In this document: positions 46,748 through 57,634 of the stretch, in pieces | How the letters are laid out: every line of letters starts with the position of its first letter | Numbering within the stretch: the first letter of the stretch is position 1 | Origin: Favolaschia claudopus | Taxonomy: Eukaryota > Basidiomycota > Agaricomycetes > Agaricales > Mycenaceae | NCBI GenBank assembly: GCA_037176885.1 | Contig: JAWWNJ010000011.1 | Span: 2,480,001-2,544,000 of the forward strand | Direction of reading: 5' to 3' | Length of the DNA stretch: 64,000 nucleotides | Position numbers and translations under genes: made by a program | The notes under the pieces: generated by a model | What the model was told of the DNA's origin: nothing | What the model saw: only the letters and a program-made list of their open reading frames with translations | Database searches by the model: none

Positions 46748-49419
46748 GTAGAGACGGTACATATCTTACATGAAACGCGTATAAGTAATCAATAGCGACA
46801 AAATGAAAGCGGCACTCACGGTTGTGATAGGCTGAGATAGCCTTAAAAAATGGGCTCGTTAGAATCCGTGCAAGTTCGGCGCCAACGGGGCCAGAGATTG
46901 CGATCTCAAATGGACCCTATAAATTCAAAAACATAGTGAGCACGCGTTATATAGAGCTAGTTGCACTCACATCGGGACCGCACAACAAGCCGATCTTGAC
47001 TACCGATTCTCCGGATCCGAGGTGAGTGAAATCAACAACCCGATAAAGACCGAGTGAAAGCGTGGTCGCGTGCGCAATCACCCACTCCCACCAAGTTTGA
47101 AGGGCCTCCGGTCCCGCTGATATAACGACCATCACAACACCGTCGCAGTCGATCAGAGGGCGGGGGCGGCTAGAGGAGATGAGAATGAGCTTTCAGATGG
47201 AAATATATGAATAGTTGAGCTCACCCCTCTACAGCCGCATACGACTGGTAATGAGTGTACCACGCCGCATCACGCAACACTTCCCCGGGTCGGCTTGGAT
47301 GATTAGCGGACTCCTGCAAGAGACGGCGGGAGATACGGGTAGGCTTCTTGGAGCTTGAGCCTTTGAGTGAACGACGGGAACGACGAGAACGATGAGGGTC
47401 GGTAGGTAGAGCTTCGGTGTTGCCTTGGTCTTCAACGCGTCCGACATCAATCTGGGGTGTATCGTTGTCAACTGGATGATCTTTGATGATGGCCGGACGA
47501 CCATAGCGCTCGCGATCCCTTTTGAGGTATGTGATCAAACGACGGGGCCGGGTGGTTGGGCTCGAGTCAGGTTGGTCAAAGTCGGGAGTTTTGTAGCCGC
47601 GGTCAATGCGAAAGAAGCTGAGGGATGGCGATTTTGGAGGAGCATGAGGGATTTGGTCGAGTTCAATGCTGCTACCGCTACGCGGGGCGAGTTCAAGAGG
47701 CGAGCGGAGGGTGAAACCTGGAGCAAAAGGGTTGAGCTCATGGCCAGCGCTGGGTGTACGAGGTGGCGAAAATGGATCTTCAAGTTCCATACTCGTGTCG
47801 GGAGTCGCATCGGGAGTCGCGGGGGAGGAGATGTCCATGCTGGCGTCTGAGGCGGGTGTGATAGGTGTTGAAAGAAGTTGCAGGAGAGCTAAGCTGGTCT
47901 CGGAACGAGCAGGAGAAGCGAGAGGTGGTGTCCGGCGATCCGAAAAAGAATTGGAGTCATTGCGGTCCGTCGCTGCCGGGGCGGGAGATGACATAAGCTC
48001 GTCAACCTCCGCATCCGACTCGACGTAATCGGCTGGGTAGCCTAGGCCGCCAGTGGGAGAATTCATGAATTCCTCAAGGTCAACACCAGCTTCGACGGGA
48101 CTATCGGCTGGATAACTCAGACCACCCGTCAGAGACATCATGACCTCCGTCTCGTCGACACCCTCGGATGGAAAGAGGCTGTCGGTCGGTGAGGATGGTG
48201 TGGTGTCCGAATCGCTGATATTGATGTCGTCGTCGAGATTAGCAGGGGCGACGAGAGGAGACCCCATGAGCTCGTCGATGGAGTCCAAATAACTCCAATC
48301 GAAACCGTGCCGGTGAACCGGCCCGCTGGTTCCGATATCCGCCTCGTTGTCGTCGTTGTTGTCGTCGTCGACGACATCCTCGTATGCGAAAAGGCTGTCA
48401 ATCGGAGAGGATGGTGCGGCGGTGTTGCTCTCTCCGGTATCAGCGGCGGCAACGGAAGGAGACGACATGAGTTCATCGACCTCCGATTCCGAGTCGGACT
48501 CGCTTGAAGTGGGGGATGGGAGCGGGTTGTTGGTGTCCATAGAGTCAGAGAGATCGTCATCAGCGTAATAGTAGCCGTCCGCGGTGTAGGGCCCGCTGGC
48601 TGCGGGAGAAGATGGGAGCAGATAGCTGGGGTCGATATAATGAGGAGGGGTATGGTGGACGGCAAAGTAGCCATCTGTGGTGTAGAACCGGCCAACAGAA
48701 GCCGGGGCTGGAGTGTTGTCGTTGTCGCCTGCGGCAGAGGCAGACGAAGCGAGTTCATCAATCTCGGCATCCGAGTCCGACGCGTCGCCTTGATCTGCGG
48801 CATGTAAGGCCGGTGTGGCAGGAAGATCGCGGACATTGGAGAGGGGAAATGAGGTGATTGCCGGTGGAGGCGACGCCGGCGTGTAGGCCGGTGTGGCGGG
48901 AAGATCGAGGACGTTGGAGAGGGTTGCCGGTGGAGGCGACGCCGGCGTGTCGCCAGCGACAGAAATAGAGTCCTCGGCGTCGGAGTCATCGGGCAGCGGG
49001 GTAAGAGGGCCCTCGAAAAGGTCGTACATCTGTTGCTCGAGTGTCGGTTCGACAGCGGGATCCGCAGGAATAGGGCTGAGAGGACCATGGAAAGCATCAA
49101 GCATTTGTTGGTGCAGGGACAGGTCTTGGTCCGCAAGTGGGAAGTCATACATAGCGTCGATGTAGGCGCGCTGTTCCTCGGGACGCATCTGAGAAGTTCT
49201 ATCAGACAATGTAACAAACCAAAGAGAGAAAAATAGTATACAGACCTCACCCCGGTAAACACGATCGATTTTTTCGCTCGAGAGGAGGAATGCACTGCGA
49301 GTCAGCAGCAGGTTGCCGAATGCATAGGTATGGCGGGCACGAATGGGGTTGCCCAATGGTTGACGGACGTAGACAAAGTGGACAGAAGAACTGCCACGGC
49401 GACCAGGTGCTTGAGACAT

Positions 49420-50713
49420 AACGGCGATTTTTTTGCGAAAGGTTGGAGGCTCGGGGGATTTTTTTGGGGGGGAGGATCGTACTAGAATCAAAAGATCTTT
49501 AAGAAGTCCGGGTTTTCGTGGCCGGAAACGTACTGTAGCCTGCAATTTGACTGTAGTCAGCGCCGGAATAAAGACTGCCCAGTAAAGATACCGACGGGGC
49601 AAAATTTCAAGTGCGACGTTGCGCGTTGCTCCCGAAATCCGCGTAGAGAATTGACCTTGTGGTCGTGTCAAATTAGACGAGGTAAACCAGTACAAATTCA
49701 CAATCAGGAAACCTGAGCGAGTTTAGCTTTCGGTTCCTTGGGTACGTAATGCGCAAGCTGAAAACCGAATGGGGTTGAATTCTGGGAGGACGATGGTCAG
49801 CTTAACGCGTGAAAAGAGATTCATTCATATGTAGCACGAGAAACCTTGACTTACATTGCTTGCATGATGCCTCCCATTAAGGGCGGCGGGAACCCGCTGC
49901 GTGCAAAGAATGAAAAGGTTCGCTCAACCTGTTGTGCCTTTTCGTCATGATGATGTCTGATGGGAGGGTGAAACGTCCCACGGAAGTAGACTAGGCCTGG
50001 AAATAAAAAGAAGAAAAAGTTCGCAAGATTTGCGGAAGCAATCCAGACCGCTCCATGTGCTTCCATGTGACCAGGAAGACTCGGAAGGTTACTAAAAAGG
50101 AATAGCGGGCTCGTATGCGCTTGCGTGGTGCTATTGACAAATGGATTTTTTGAAGGCTTCTTCCAAAAAAACAGATTGAGCCAAGGGTTTCGATGATCTC
50201 GGGCTGACTTACCGGGAACGACGCGCCGACATCTTGGCTCGTCGTGAAGAACAATCCTCGGGTAGTTCCGCCCCTCCCCGCGTTTAGCCGAGGTGCGCAT
50301 GGCCAAGCTGTAAAAGTTCGCAAGATCGCTGCACCGACCCTGCACAGAGATTCTTGTTTCCGATACGACGCATCAAACACTGATGATAAAAAGATTCAAG
50401 GACTCACGAGTAGTCTAGACTTGTCTCAACGTTCGCAAAAAATTTGAAAAACCACAGCCGAGTTTTTTCTCTTTGGTAATTTGCAGAGAGACGCGTCACA
50501 ATACAGCAACTCGGAAAGGATTAGCGAGATTTTGGGGGATAAACGGCTTGGAAATGCACATGGAAATGTGCGACGTGGGAGACATCCAGCCCAAAATGGT
50601 TTTGCGCAGAATGATTCAATGCGAGGGTCTGTCCAGATGAATTCAAAGCAAGAAGGGGTAAGACCCCTGATCCCCAACTTTCAAAAGCAAAACCGCCACA
50701 AATACTCACTTCA
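49420..50713. other. 1.3 kb divergent spacer between genes E and F (E2)
   Basis: Promoter interval for genes E and F. No open frame here is shared with the E1 counterpart, so none is called. Confidence 0.5.
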
Positions 50714-51476
50714 ATGACTACTCCTCCCCGTAAACCCAACAACATCTTGAGGGGCAAAGAAAATATTCCTCCTTCAATGTCGAATCTTTATCCAGCGTCG
50801 TCGCCTAGCCGCCAGGATGTGCGAGGTGCGGTCTTCAATACCTATCTCCTGGATATCATTAACGCACATCCTCAAGCGCGCGCACTTTCGCGCGCAGTTT
50901 CTCGTGTAGCTATGTTCTATCGAGTCAGCACTCAAAACAATGTGCTGGGGAACGAAACCCAGAGAGCGGTGCGAGCTCAGCGTCAAGAGGAAGCCCAAGT
51001 AATACGCCGCGAGGTAGCTGACACGCCAGCTGCGATCGCTGTGCTTGGATGGCGAGAGACGCGTTCTCTACCTTTGGTGCACGCAGACCTATGGGTCGAT
51101 GGAAAGGGACCTAGCGAGCAGATTGCGAAATACGACCACCACAAGTGCGGAATATGTCATCAGGTGAAATCTCACCCCGTGTCGTGCGTATCTTCATTCC
51201 TTACACTTTCTGAACGATGAATGTTAACAAAAGACCTCTAGATACCTTTGTGGACATAGTCACTGCTATGTATGCATTCGCCTGTGGCTCGAACGCCGTT
51301 GGACTTGCCCGAATTGTGTCAAACCGATGTTTCGCGCGCCTTTTCGTCATTTCGGGGAGGAGGCGGGACTGGCGTGTGACTATCCCGATTGGAAGGATGA
51401 GAGCGTAGTTACCTACGATTGGAGCGGTCTGATCTTCCCTGAAGAGCCACGCGTCTTGGTACCAGCAAGCCCGTAG
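50714..51476 (+). CDS. KDZ cargo gene F: C3HC4 RING-finger protein (E2)
   Basis: Two exons joined at about 51,186/51,240. The protein starts MTTPPRKPNNILRGKENIPP, contains a helical middle part (YLLDIINAHPQARALSRAVS, QRQEEAQVIRREVADTP) and a RING finger: CGIC, then C-x-H (LCGH), C..C (HCYVC) and CPNC with spacings of a standard C3HC4 domain. This is the hallmark of E3 ubiquitin ligases, whose partner is an E2 conjugating enzyme. The C-terminus YDWSGLIFPEEPRVLVPASP is conserved in E1. A KEN triplet next to PP in the N-terminus is conserved in both copies and could be a degradation signal, which is speculation. This copy is intact whereas E1 is frameshifted. Confidence 0.8.
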
Positions 51477-51821
51477 ATATTTACAGTAGAAAGTTGTTGT
51501 TTTCACCGCACCAGGCGGTGGGAAGAAAGAGTGTCACAGTGTGACATCACTCCCGGCTTTGGCCGGCTTGCACAGCCATATCAATCTCTTTCATCTCCTC
51601 TTTCCATGTTGTGTTGCGACTGCGTCGCCCCGGTTTTATGGGCTTTGCCCCTGGATTTACAATTTAACCTCACTGGTTCTGGTAACCGTACGCATGGAGC
51701 TCGTCTAAATGCATGCGGCGAAAATTGATGTGAAAATCCGGTCTCGAAAATTGCTTGAAAAGCCGCTTCCTTTTCTTCGCTGTGTCCCATCTCTCCCGAC
51801 ACTCGCCTTTTTCTACTCTAC

Positions 51822-54800
51822 ATGCGTCGCCGTGCTTTGCGTGAACGAAATCAAAACCTAGTGGATGTCGACGATGACTATGACGGCGCTAACTTCACAT
51901 TGACTGGTGATCGAGGGATATATCTCTCATTCGACGGCCAGCACCGCGAAGAGGAACTTTTGAATGTAACTCACAAAAAGAGACGCCTTGAACCCACCCA
52001 ACTTGACGATCAACTCGCTCAATGGATCCCTATTCCCGATGACAATTTCGATGAAAACGAAGCTCAAAACTCAATCCCTCAAGCAACCGTGCTAGGCAAG
52101 AGGAAAGAATATCAGAGCACGGTATTTTCTCTGCAAGTATTTATCCGTACAATATACGACTGAACACCCACAGAAAGACCCAATGTCTCTTTGGCGTCCG
52201 CTCATGGGAGAGTTTTTGACCGAACTCTTACGGCACGAGGGACTTGGCGATGATACAACTGATCCGTGTTGCGCACACTGCAGCGCCAGATTCTCCGCTC
52301 AAGTCTCCCTCTTCAAATGCTATGAATGCGGGCAGTTTCTTCAATGTCTTGATTGCTGTTTAGAGAATCACAAGCGGACCCCTTTGCACGTCATCCAGGT
52401 AAGTGGGGCTCGCTTATGTGCTTTAATTATACTTCTGCTGACTCAGATTCAAAGCAATGGAACGGTGATCACTGGATTCCACGCACTCTCGCACAGCTTG
52501 GTCTCGTTTATCAGCTCGGGCACGGAGGGTTCCCTTGTCCCTTGCCCGATCCAGCTCAGCATAAACTCGTCGTTATTGAGGAACCGATAATTCACCAAAT
52601 TCAAATTCGCTATTGCAAGTGTGCTAAGTCAGATGACGCTGATAATATTGAACAACTACTTCGCAACGGGTGGTATCCCGCGACTGTTACCGACCCCGGC
52701 ACTTGCGCTACTTTCCGAACGCTCGAAACATACCGTCTTTATAATGTTGTGGGGAATTTCAACGTGCGAGACTTTGTAACCTCGGTAGAACGCGCAACGG
52801 ATGCGTCCGCAAGCTCCAATATGACTTGGTTACCGGTAGGTCTTGAACCGAGTTTCTCCGAACGCCAAGCTCAAGCCAAAACAGGACCGCTATAAACAGT
52901 TTAATCGCGTATCGCGTCAATGGTCCTTCTTGATGCGACTCAAACGAGCGGGACGAGGGCATGATCCACGTGGAGTGGAGAGTACGGCGCTGGGAGAGTG
53001 TGCGGTGAGGTGTTGGGCATGCCCGCAAGACGGTCGAAACTTACCCGATGGCTGGCGTGAAGTCGACGCAAAATATCAGTGAGTCTGAGTATTGATTGGG
53101 ATTGACGCAACTGATTGTCTGATAAGATTCCTATACATGCTGATCCTTGCGGTGGATGCGAATTTTCGCCTCCGCAATCGGATTCGCGTCCATGAAATTG
53201 ATGATCCTTCCCTTGGGCCAGGTTGGGGATATTGGGTAGAGCCCAATAGCTATCGGGAACATCTTAAAAATTATGTCGGCGAAGATGAGGTCAGTGCGTT
53301 TCAACGGCTCCGAAAAATGCTAAATATATTATTTAGATCAGCACATGTATTGCGTTTGCGGCTTTGCTGCAAAAAGACACTCGAAACACAACAGGTTTAC
53401 GCGTGTCGGGAGTGGGTGGTTGTGTGTGTGCACGGCACGAGTCAATGCGTCCGAATGGAATTGGGGATTTGCAAAAAGGGGAAAGGTATGTCGAAGTACC
53501 TCTTGTCTTTTCTACCATGCTAACAGTGATCTATCAGATACGCTAATATGGATTATATCGTGATGGCTGCACTGGCGGGATTCAGCCTGCTCTGGTTAAC
53601 AATCTCTTATGATATCGGCTGCCAATGGAAATTGAAGATTGAGGAACGTATGGATAAGCTACCTGCTTCAATGCGACTGCCCTTGAAAGACATCAATGTT
53701 CAATACGGCTTGCCTGTCTGGCACGCCTCTTCACACAACGAGGACTGTCAAAATCAAAACAGCCTCAGCTTCCGGCCCGGAGTTGGCAGGAGTGATGGGG
53801 AAGGCGTGGAACGGACCTGGGGTGTTCTGAACCCCGCAGCTTTCTCCACAAAGGACGCCGGTATTGGCATGCGGGCCGATGTGATGGAAGGTAAAATCGA
53901 CAATCATAATTTCTTGAAGAATATCGGGCAAGGTGTGTCGGTGATGTTTACTTGCAGAGAAATGATCTCAAATGAATGTAGGGGACGCGTTACAGCGAAA
54001 ACTTGTTATCGCAATCGCCGAACGAGATCGCCAGGTAGCTGCGTTCAAGGATGTGAGCAAGACGGTTGAAAAAGAAGTCAGAACGGAATGGCGCACGCGG
54101 ATCAAGGAATGGGAGGCAGACGGCACAAAGCCCAATCCCTTTACTCTGTCGCGGCGAGGTGAGTCACTCGACCCGGAACCGGGAAATCACTGACAATTGA
54201 TGATAGATTGCCCAACCGAAGTTCGAGTCCGCTTAGAGGTTCGTAAAGATGAACAGGCTCTATCTGGGACGGCGCCTTTGCACGGACAAAGTGCAACAGC
54301 ATTCTTGGTGGCTGGTATTCAGATCGAAGATGCCCAGTATGCAATTATTTCGATGCTCCTTCTTTTCGCTTATGATTTGGCAAGGCGGCGAATAACCACG
54401 CAACTCAGAGGATCAACGGCACTGATCGCCGCTGATCGTGAGAACAAAATTCAAGAATGGCGTCATGCCCTCCACGTAAAAATCAACAAATTTCGCGGTC
54501 TGCAGAGAATCTACATGCCTGGGGCAGCGGCAGCATTGGAAGAGTATGAAGCGTCAAGGGATCCCGATGCCCCGCCCCCCAACGCAGAAGCAGTCAAACT
54601 TTTTATGCCGAGCGACATGGCGCGACGTCGAAACCCGCCTGATCCGCTTCACGGATGTATCCCCGGATTACCGGAGATGGAGACGAAGTTGAGGGTCGCT
54701 CAATGCGAAAATTCCCTCGCCTCCCTGCGCGCGCGCCTTCACGCCAAGCGGCATCTCATCAGCTTTCGCAACGCCAATATTACGGGCCAGGTTCCTAGCA

Positions 54801-55502
54801 CAAGAGCGCGCACCCTCATTGGGGAAGTCGGTGATCGCGTCGAATCCCACGCCAGTCGCTACCGCCAAGGGCGCGTAGCATTGATTGCGCTTAAGGGAAA
54901 TGACGCATATCCACACCTTCGGGAGCTAAAGCCTGAGGATGTGCAACTCGATGGGGATGCTGAAGAGAGCGACTCGGCGGCGCGCAAGAAATTAGCGATG
55001 TTGGGATCAGGGCGGGGCGCGCGCGCACCACGTAACGCGCCGGGGACTTCGAAACGGGTCATGTCTTGGATTTGGACCGCGCCGGGCGCGTTAGATGAGG
55101 AAATGATGCATGAATGTAAGTGCCTACCTCTTTAACCTTTTGAATACCGCTGCTTACTACTACCATCTTCTATCTTAAACAGCTGTCCGTGTCGAGTGGT
55201 CACGATCGCTCGCGAGGAAGACGAGGTGGTGCGAGGAGGTAATGTTATTACGAGAGGAGATGCGGCGGGTTTTACGGTATCTTGCGTGGCAAGCAGCGTG
55301 GTGGCGCGCTCACGTGAGTCTGAGGGATGATCTCACTTTCGCGACGCGGGGCGGGTTGAAGGCATATGCTTTGAAACAGGCAGCGTGGCACGACAGATTA
55401 GCCGAGTTCTTCCGCGAGAAGTGGAATGTTCCGGCGGTTACCGTGGCCCGCCAATTGTTGACGGACGATTCTGGGACCGATCAGCTATTTTCTTCCGAAT
55501 AG
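51822..55502 (+). CDS. KDZ transposase with CxC2 cysteine cluster (E2, apparently intact)
   Basis: Eleven exons with the same junctions as in E1, the first 51822-52121, the last ending at the TAG 55,500-55,502. The N-terminal CxC2-like cluster is CCAHCSARF...CYECGQFLQCLDCC. Catalytic RNase H-fold residues inferred from the family: AVDANFRLRN, SYDIGCQWKLK, SDGEGVERTWG; the GLPVWHASSHNEDCQNQ stretch lies between the second and third. A charged C-terminal half follows (LRVAQCENSLASLRARLHAK, RELKPEDVQLDGDAEESDS), and the end QAAWWRAHVSLRDDLTF and EFFREKWNVPAVTVARQLL is in frame here. KDZ enzymes cut and paste DNA at terminal inverted repeats with 8-bp target duplications. It could mobilise E1, E2 or the block between their outer ends. 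Confidence 0.87.
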
Positions 55503-55727
55503 GAAATGTTCCGTTTGATTACTACGATTACTACTTTATACGACAATTTTCTCTACTTTGGGACTCAGCTGGAAGAGTTTTTGAGCAGAAATTGATCGTC
55601 AACATGATGGTCAACGCATCATCACGGAGTCCACCATTGACAGGACCGAATAAAAAAACAATTGAAAGTGGCCCTGAACCACTAGACTAAAATTGACGGC
55701 CAGAGACAAGGGTAAGAGACTCGATAC

Positions 55728-55823
55728 CATGACTGTAGACAAAATTGGCTACAGTCGTGGTTATAGAAACTGTTACCTGTGTCTACGTTCAAGACATTAG
55801 GCTAATTACTAGCACCAGGGGTG
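55728..55823 (-). repeat. right terminal inverted repeat of E2
   Basis: Ends CTAGCACCAGGGGTG; carries the ACGTAGACA and CAGTTTC blocks in inverse orientation at the same spacing as the left end. Followed directly by TCGGCATG. Confidence 0.8.
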
Positions 55824-55831
55824 TCGGCATG
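55824..55831. repeat. right copy of target-site duplication TCGGCATG
   Basis: Partner of 10,212-10,219. It lies 124 bases before the start codon of the next host gene, so the block landed in a promoter region. Confidence 0.8.
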
Positions 55832-55955
55832 GCACTGACGGCGAAGACGATGTGATCTGACAATGGAAGATCTTCGCGATTTTCCGGCGCTATGGACATG
55901 AGGATACTCATAAATATAATGGCTCACCGCTGCATTGCAGATTGGCCACCCAACG

Positions 55956-57413
55956 ATGCACGACATCACTATTGACAGAGCTTCAGTGTGTCCCTTCGTT
56001 TTTTCGCTATCGACGCTGAACCGCCTTCTTTCATTATCGCAGCTCATTGCTCTCATAGTCGAGACCCTCAATATCGGTGCGTTCTTCATTCCGCCGCCTT
56101 TCGATTTCCTAATATTCCATAGGGATCTCGACCACGCTCTCTGCCGCCACCGCCCGACTTCTCCTCCAAAAAGCACCCAGCGCGTTGAATCGACACTTGC
56201 TCGCTACCCTCGGCCTTATTTGGACACTATGTATCGCAGTATGTCTTTATTTCTGTCAGAGCTCATTACTCGAAAGTCAACGCCTTCAATTAGCACTGGA
56301 TCATCGACATCGTCCGTGCCTCTCAAGGATTCATCGATGCGCCGGAGGGAGCCATCGCGTACTATGAGCTCGTATCAAATCCGCTGGAAGCGGCGAAGGA
56401 TGGGGTGTATATTACTGTTACCCTCGTCGCCGATCACTTCATGGTGAGTTTTTTTTTGCTGCGTATACTACCTTTGAGTAATGAATATGCGGACTAGATC
56501 TACAGACTTTTTGTGGTCTGGAACCGCAATTGGGTCATTATCGTTCTTCCAACTCTCCTGTGGTTGGGCGGTGCAGGCACGTAGCATGCTCCTTCGAAAT
56601 TGAGTTTCTTGCTAACTAGTTCTTCTAGTGAGCGGTTATACTGTGACGCACTTACTACTCCTAGCTGGTGAAGGCAACTTGTTCGTCTCGACACTCGCAC
56701 CATGGGCATTGTCGTTCTTCTCGATGTCTCTGGCCTTGAACGTCCTCTGCACAAGTGAATTTCTTGAGCCAGGTCTTCATCCTCACCTCGACTGATATTC
56801 TCTGGAACAGTTTTGATTGCGGGACGTATATTATGGACACATATGCGAGTGCGAACGATGCGGTCTGGGAAGAATTACGCGGCGACAGCACTGGTACGAC
56901 TTTGGCATTCAAACTCTCCCACTCTCGCCCTAACTGTCGCATCTCAGACCGTATTCCTCGAGTCGGCTGCTCTCTACTCACTCTCGTTAACGGTTCTTCT
57001 CGTGCTCTACGATCTTGGGCTTAACACTCAATATATCATCCTTGACTGGGTTCGTTGTTCGTCCAAATTCTTTTCCTTTGGCCATTGATCCCTTCCTTCT
57101 ATTGAATGTGCGCAGACAACGTCCCTCATCGTATGTTTCCTGTCATATTCATTCCCGTTACTTAGCTCACTATTTTACGCAGGGCATTGCTTTCAGTTTG
57201 ATCATCTACCGATTGGCTACCAACTCATCCAACTCGACTTCAACATCCGGTGTCGGCTCACGACCTGGCGGTCCCAATAATTCCTCATACCCATTGACAA
57301 GTGTCAATGTTAGCCGCATTGTCGAGGTCACGCAAGATTCGGACAAGGTGTATGATCCAGAGCAATCAATGGACAATAAGCCTGTGCATGGAGAGTCTTG
57401 GGTAGCAATGTAA
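55956..57413 (+). CDS. seven-helix integral membrane protein, fungal family of unknown function
   Basis: Exons: 55956-55985, 56043-56076, 56123-56238, 56294-56443, 56498-56576, 56629-56754, then 56811 onward with a likely 54-bp intron at about 56,895 and short exons near 57,115 and 57,183, ending 57,413. Hydrophobic helices include SLIALIVETLNIG, RHLLATLGLIWTLCIAHWII, VYITVTLVADHFMIYRLFVV, WVIIVLPTLLWLGGAVSGY, LAPWALSFFSMSLALNVLCT, SAALYSLSLTVLLVLYDLG and GIAFSLIIYRLA. The HWIIDIVRA...AYY, YRLFVVWNRNW and FLESAALYS signatures mark an agaricomycete-expanded family of plasma-membrane-like proteins whose ligand or function is unknown. The Ser/Asn-rich tail is cytoplasmic by expectation. The intron after 56,576 starts with GC. 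Confidence 0.8.
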
Positions 57414-57634
57414 ATAGAGAAGGAGAGAAGAAGTAATTTAGAACTATTTCATAATGCATCGTTGTGGTCCTACGCATGCTGAGTCCCATTACTGGCTTCG
57501 ACTTCGAACTGAAATACTGATATTTCTATCGACATCCATGGACATCCGAGGGGGCAAGCGATGAATTAGAGGACAGGACCTCAGGAAGGACTCGAGAGGA
57601 CTTGACCGAAATGTATTGGCTAACTACCTAGATC

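Larger units (their letters stand above)
42697..49419 (-). pseudogene. KDZ cargo gene E: TET/JBP-like gene split by a nested transposon (E2)
   Basis: The gene starts at 49,419 (MSQAPGRRGSSSVHFVYV) and ends at 42,697 (MFGNIADVVV). The exon encoding MYRLYAP...QAFAYLEGQMEKL is interrupted by a 3,559-bp insertion at 43,180-46,738. Outside the insertion the frame is open. The domain again lacks the iron ligands: TFDDFNDDTAF replaces the His-x-Asp segment and SKRINFP the distal His segment, exactly as in E1. The acidic N-terminal region has diverged strongly in sequence but keeps the DAEVDELMSSP-type repeats. The protein would be truncated just before the jelly-roll core, so this copy is probably dead. 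Confidence 0.75.
10220..55823. mobile_element. 45.6 kb block E1-X-E2, candidate composite KDZ transposon
   Basis: Two related KDZ elements in direct orientation enclose 2,969 bp (29,705-32,673) with an aldo-keto reductase gene and a truncated second gene. The outermost ends carry the only matching 8-bp target duplication. The inner flanks (TAAATATT right of E1, TAGACTGG left of E2) match neither each other nor the outer flanks. This is what one transposition event using the outer end of E1 and the outer end of E2 would leave. Integration of an X+E circle into a resident element by homologous recombination would look the same. In both cases an E-X-E arrangement must have existed before. Confidence 0.65.
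32674..55823 (+). mobile_element. KDZ DNA transposon copy E2 (23.15 kb including a nested insertion)
   Basis: Same ends, cargo and order as E1. Subtracting the nested 3,559-bp element and its 9-bp duplication leaves 19,582 bp against 19,485 bp for E1. Its transposase reads through without lesions, so E2 may be, or recently was, autonomous. The flanking 8-mers differ (TAGACTGG left, TCGGCATG right), showing that E2 did not arrive here by a simple insertion of its own. Confidence 0.85.
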
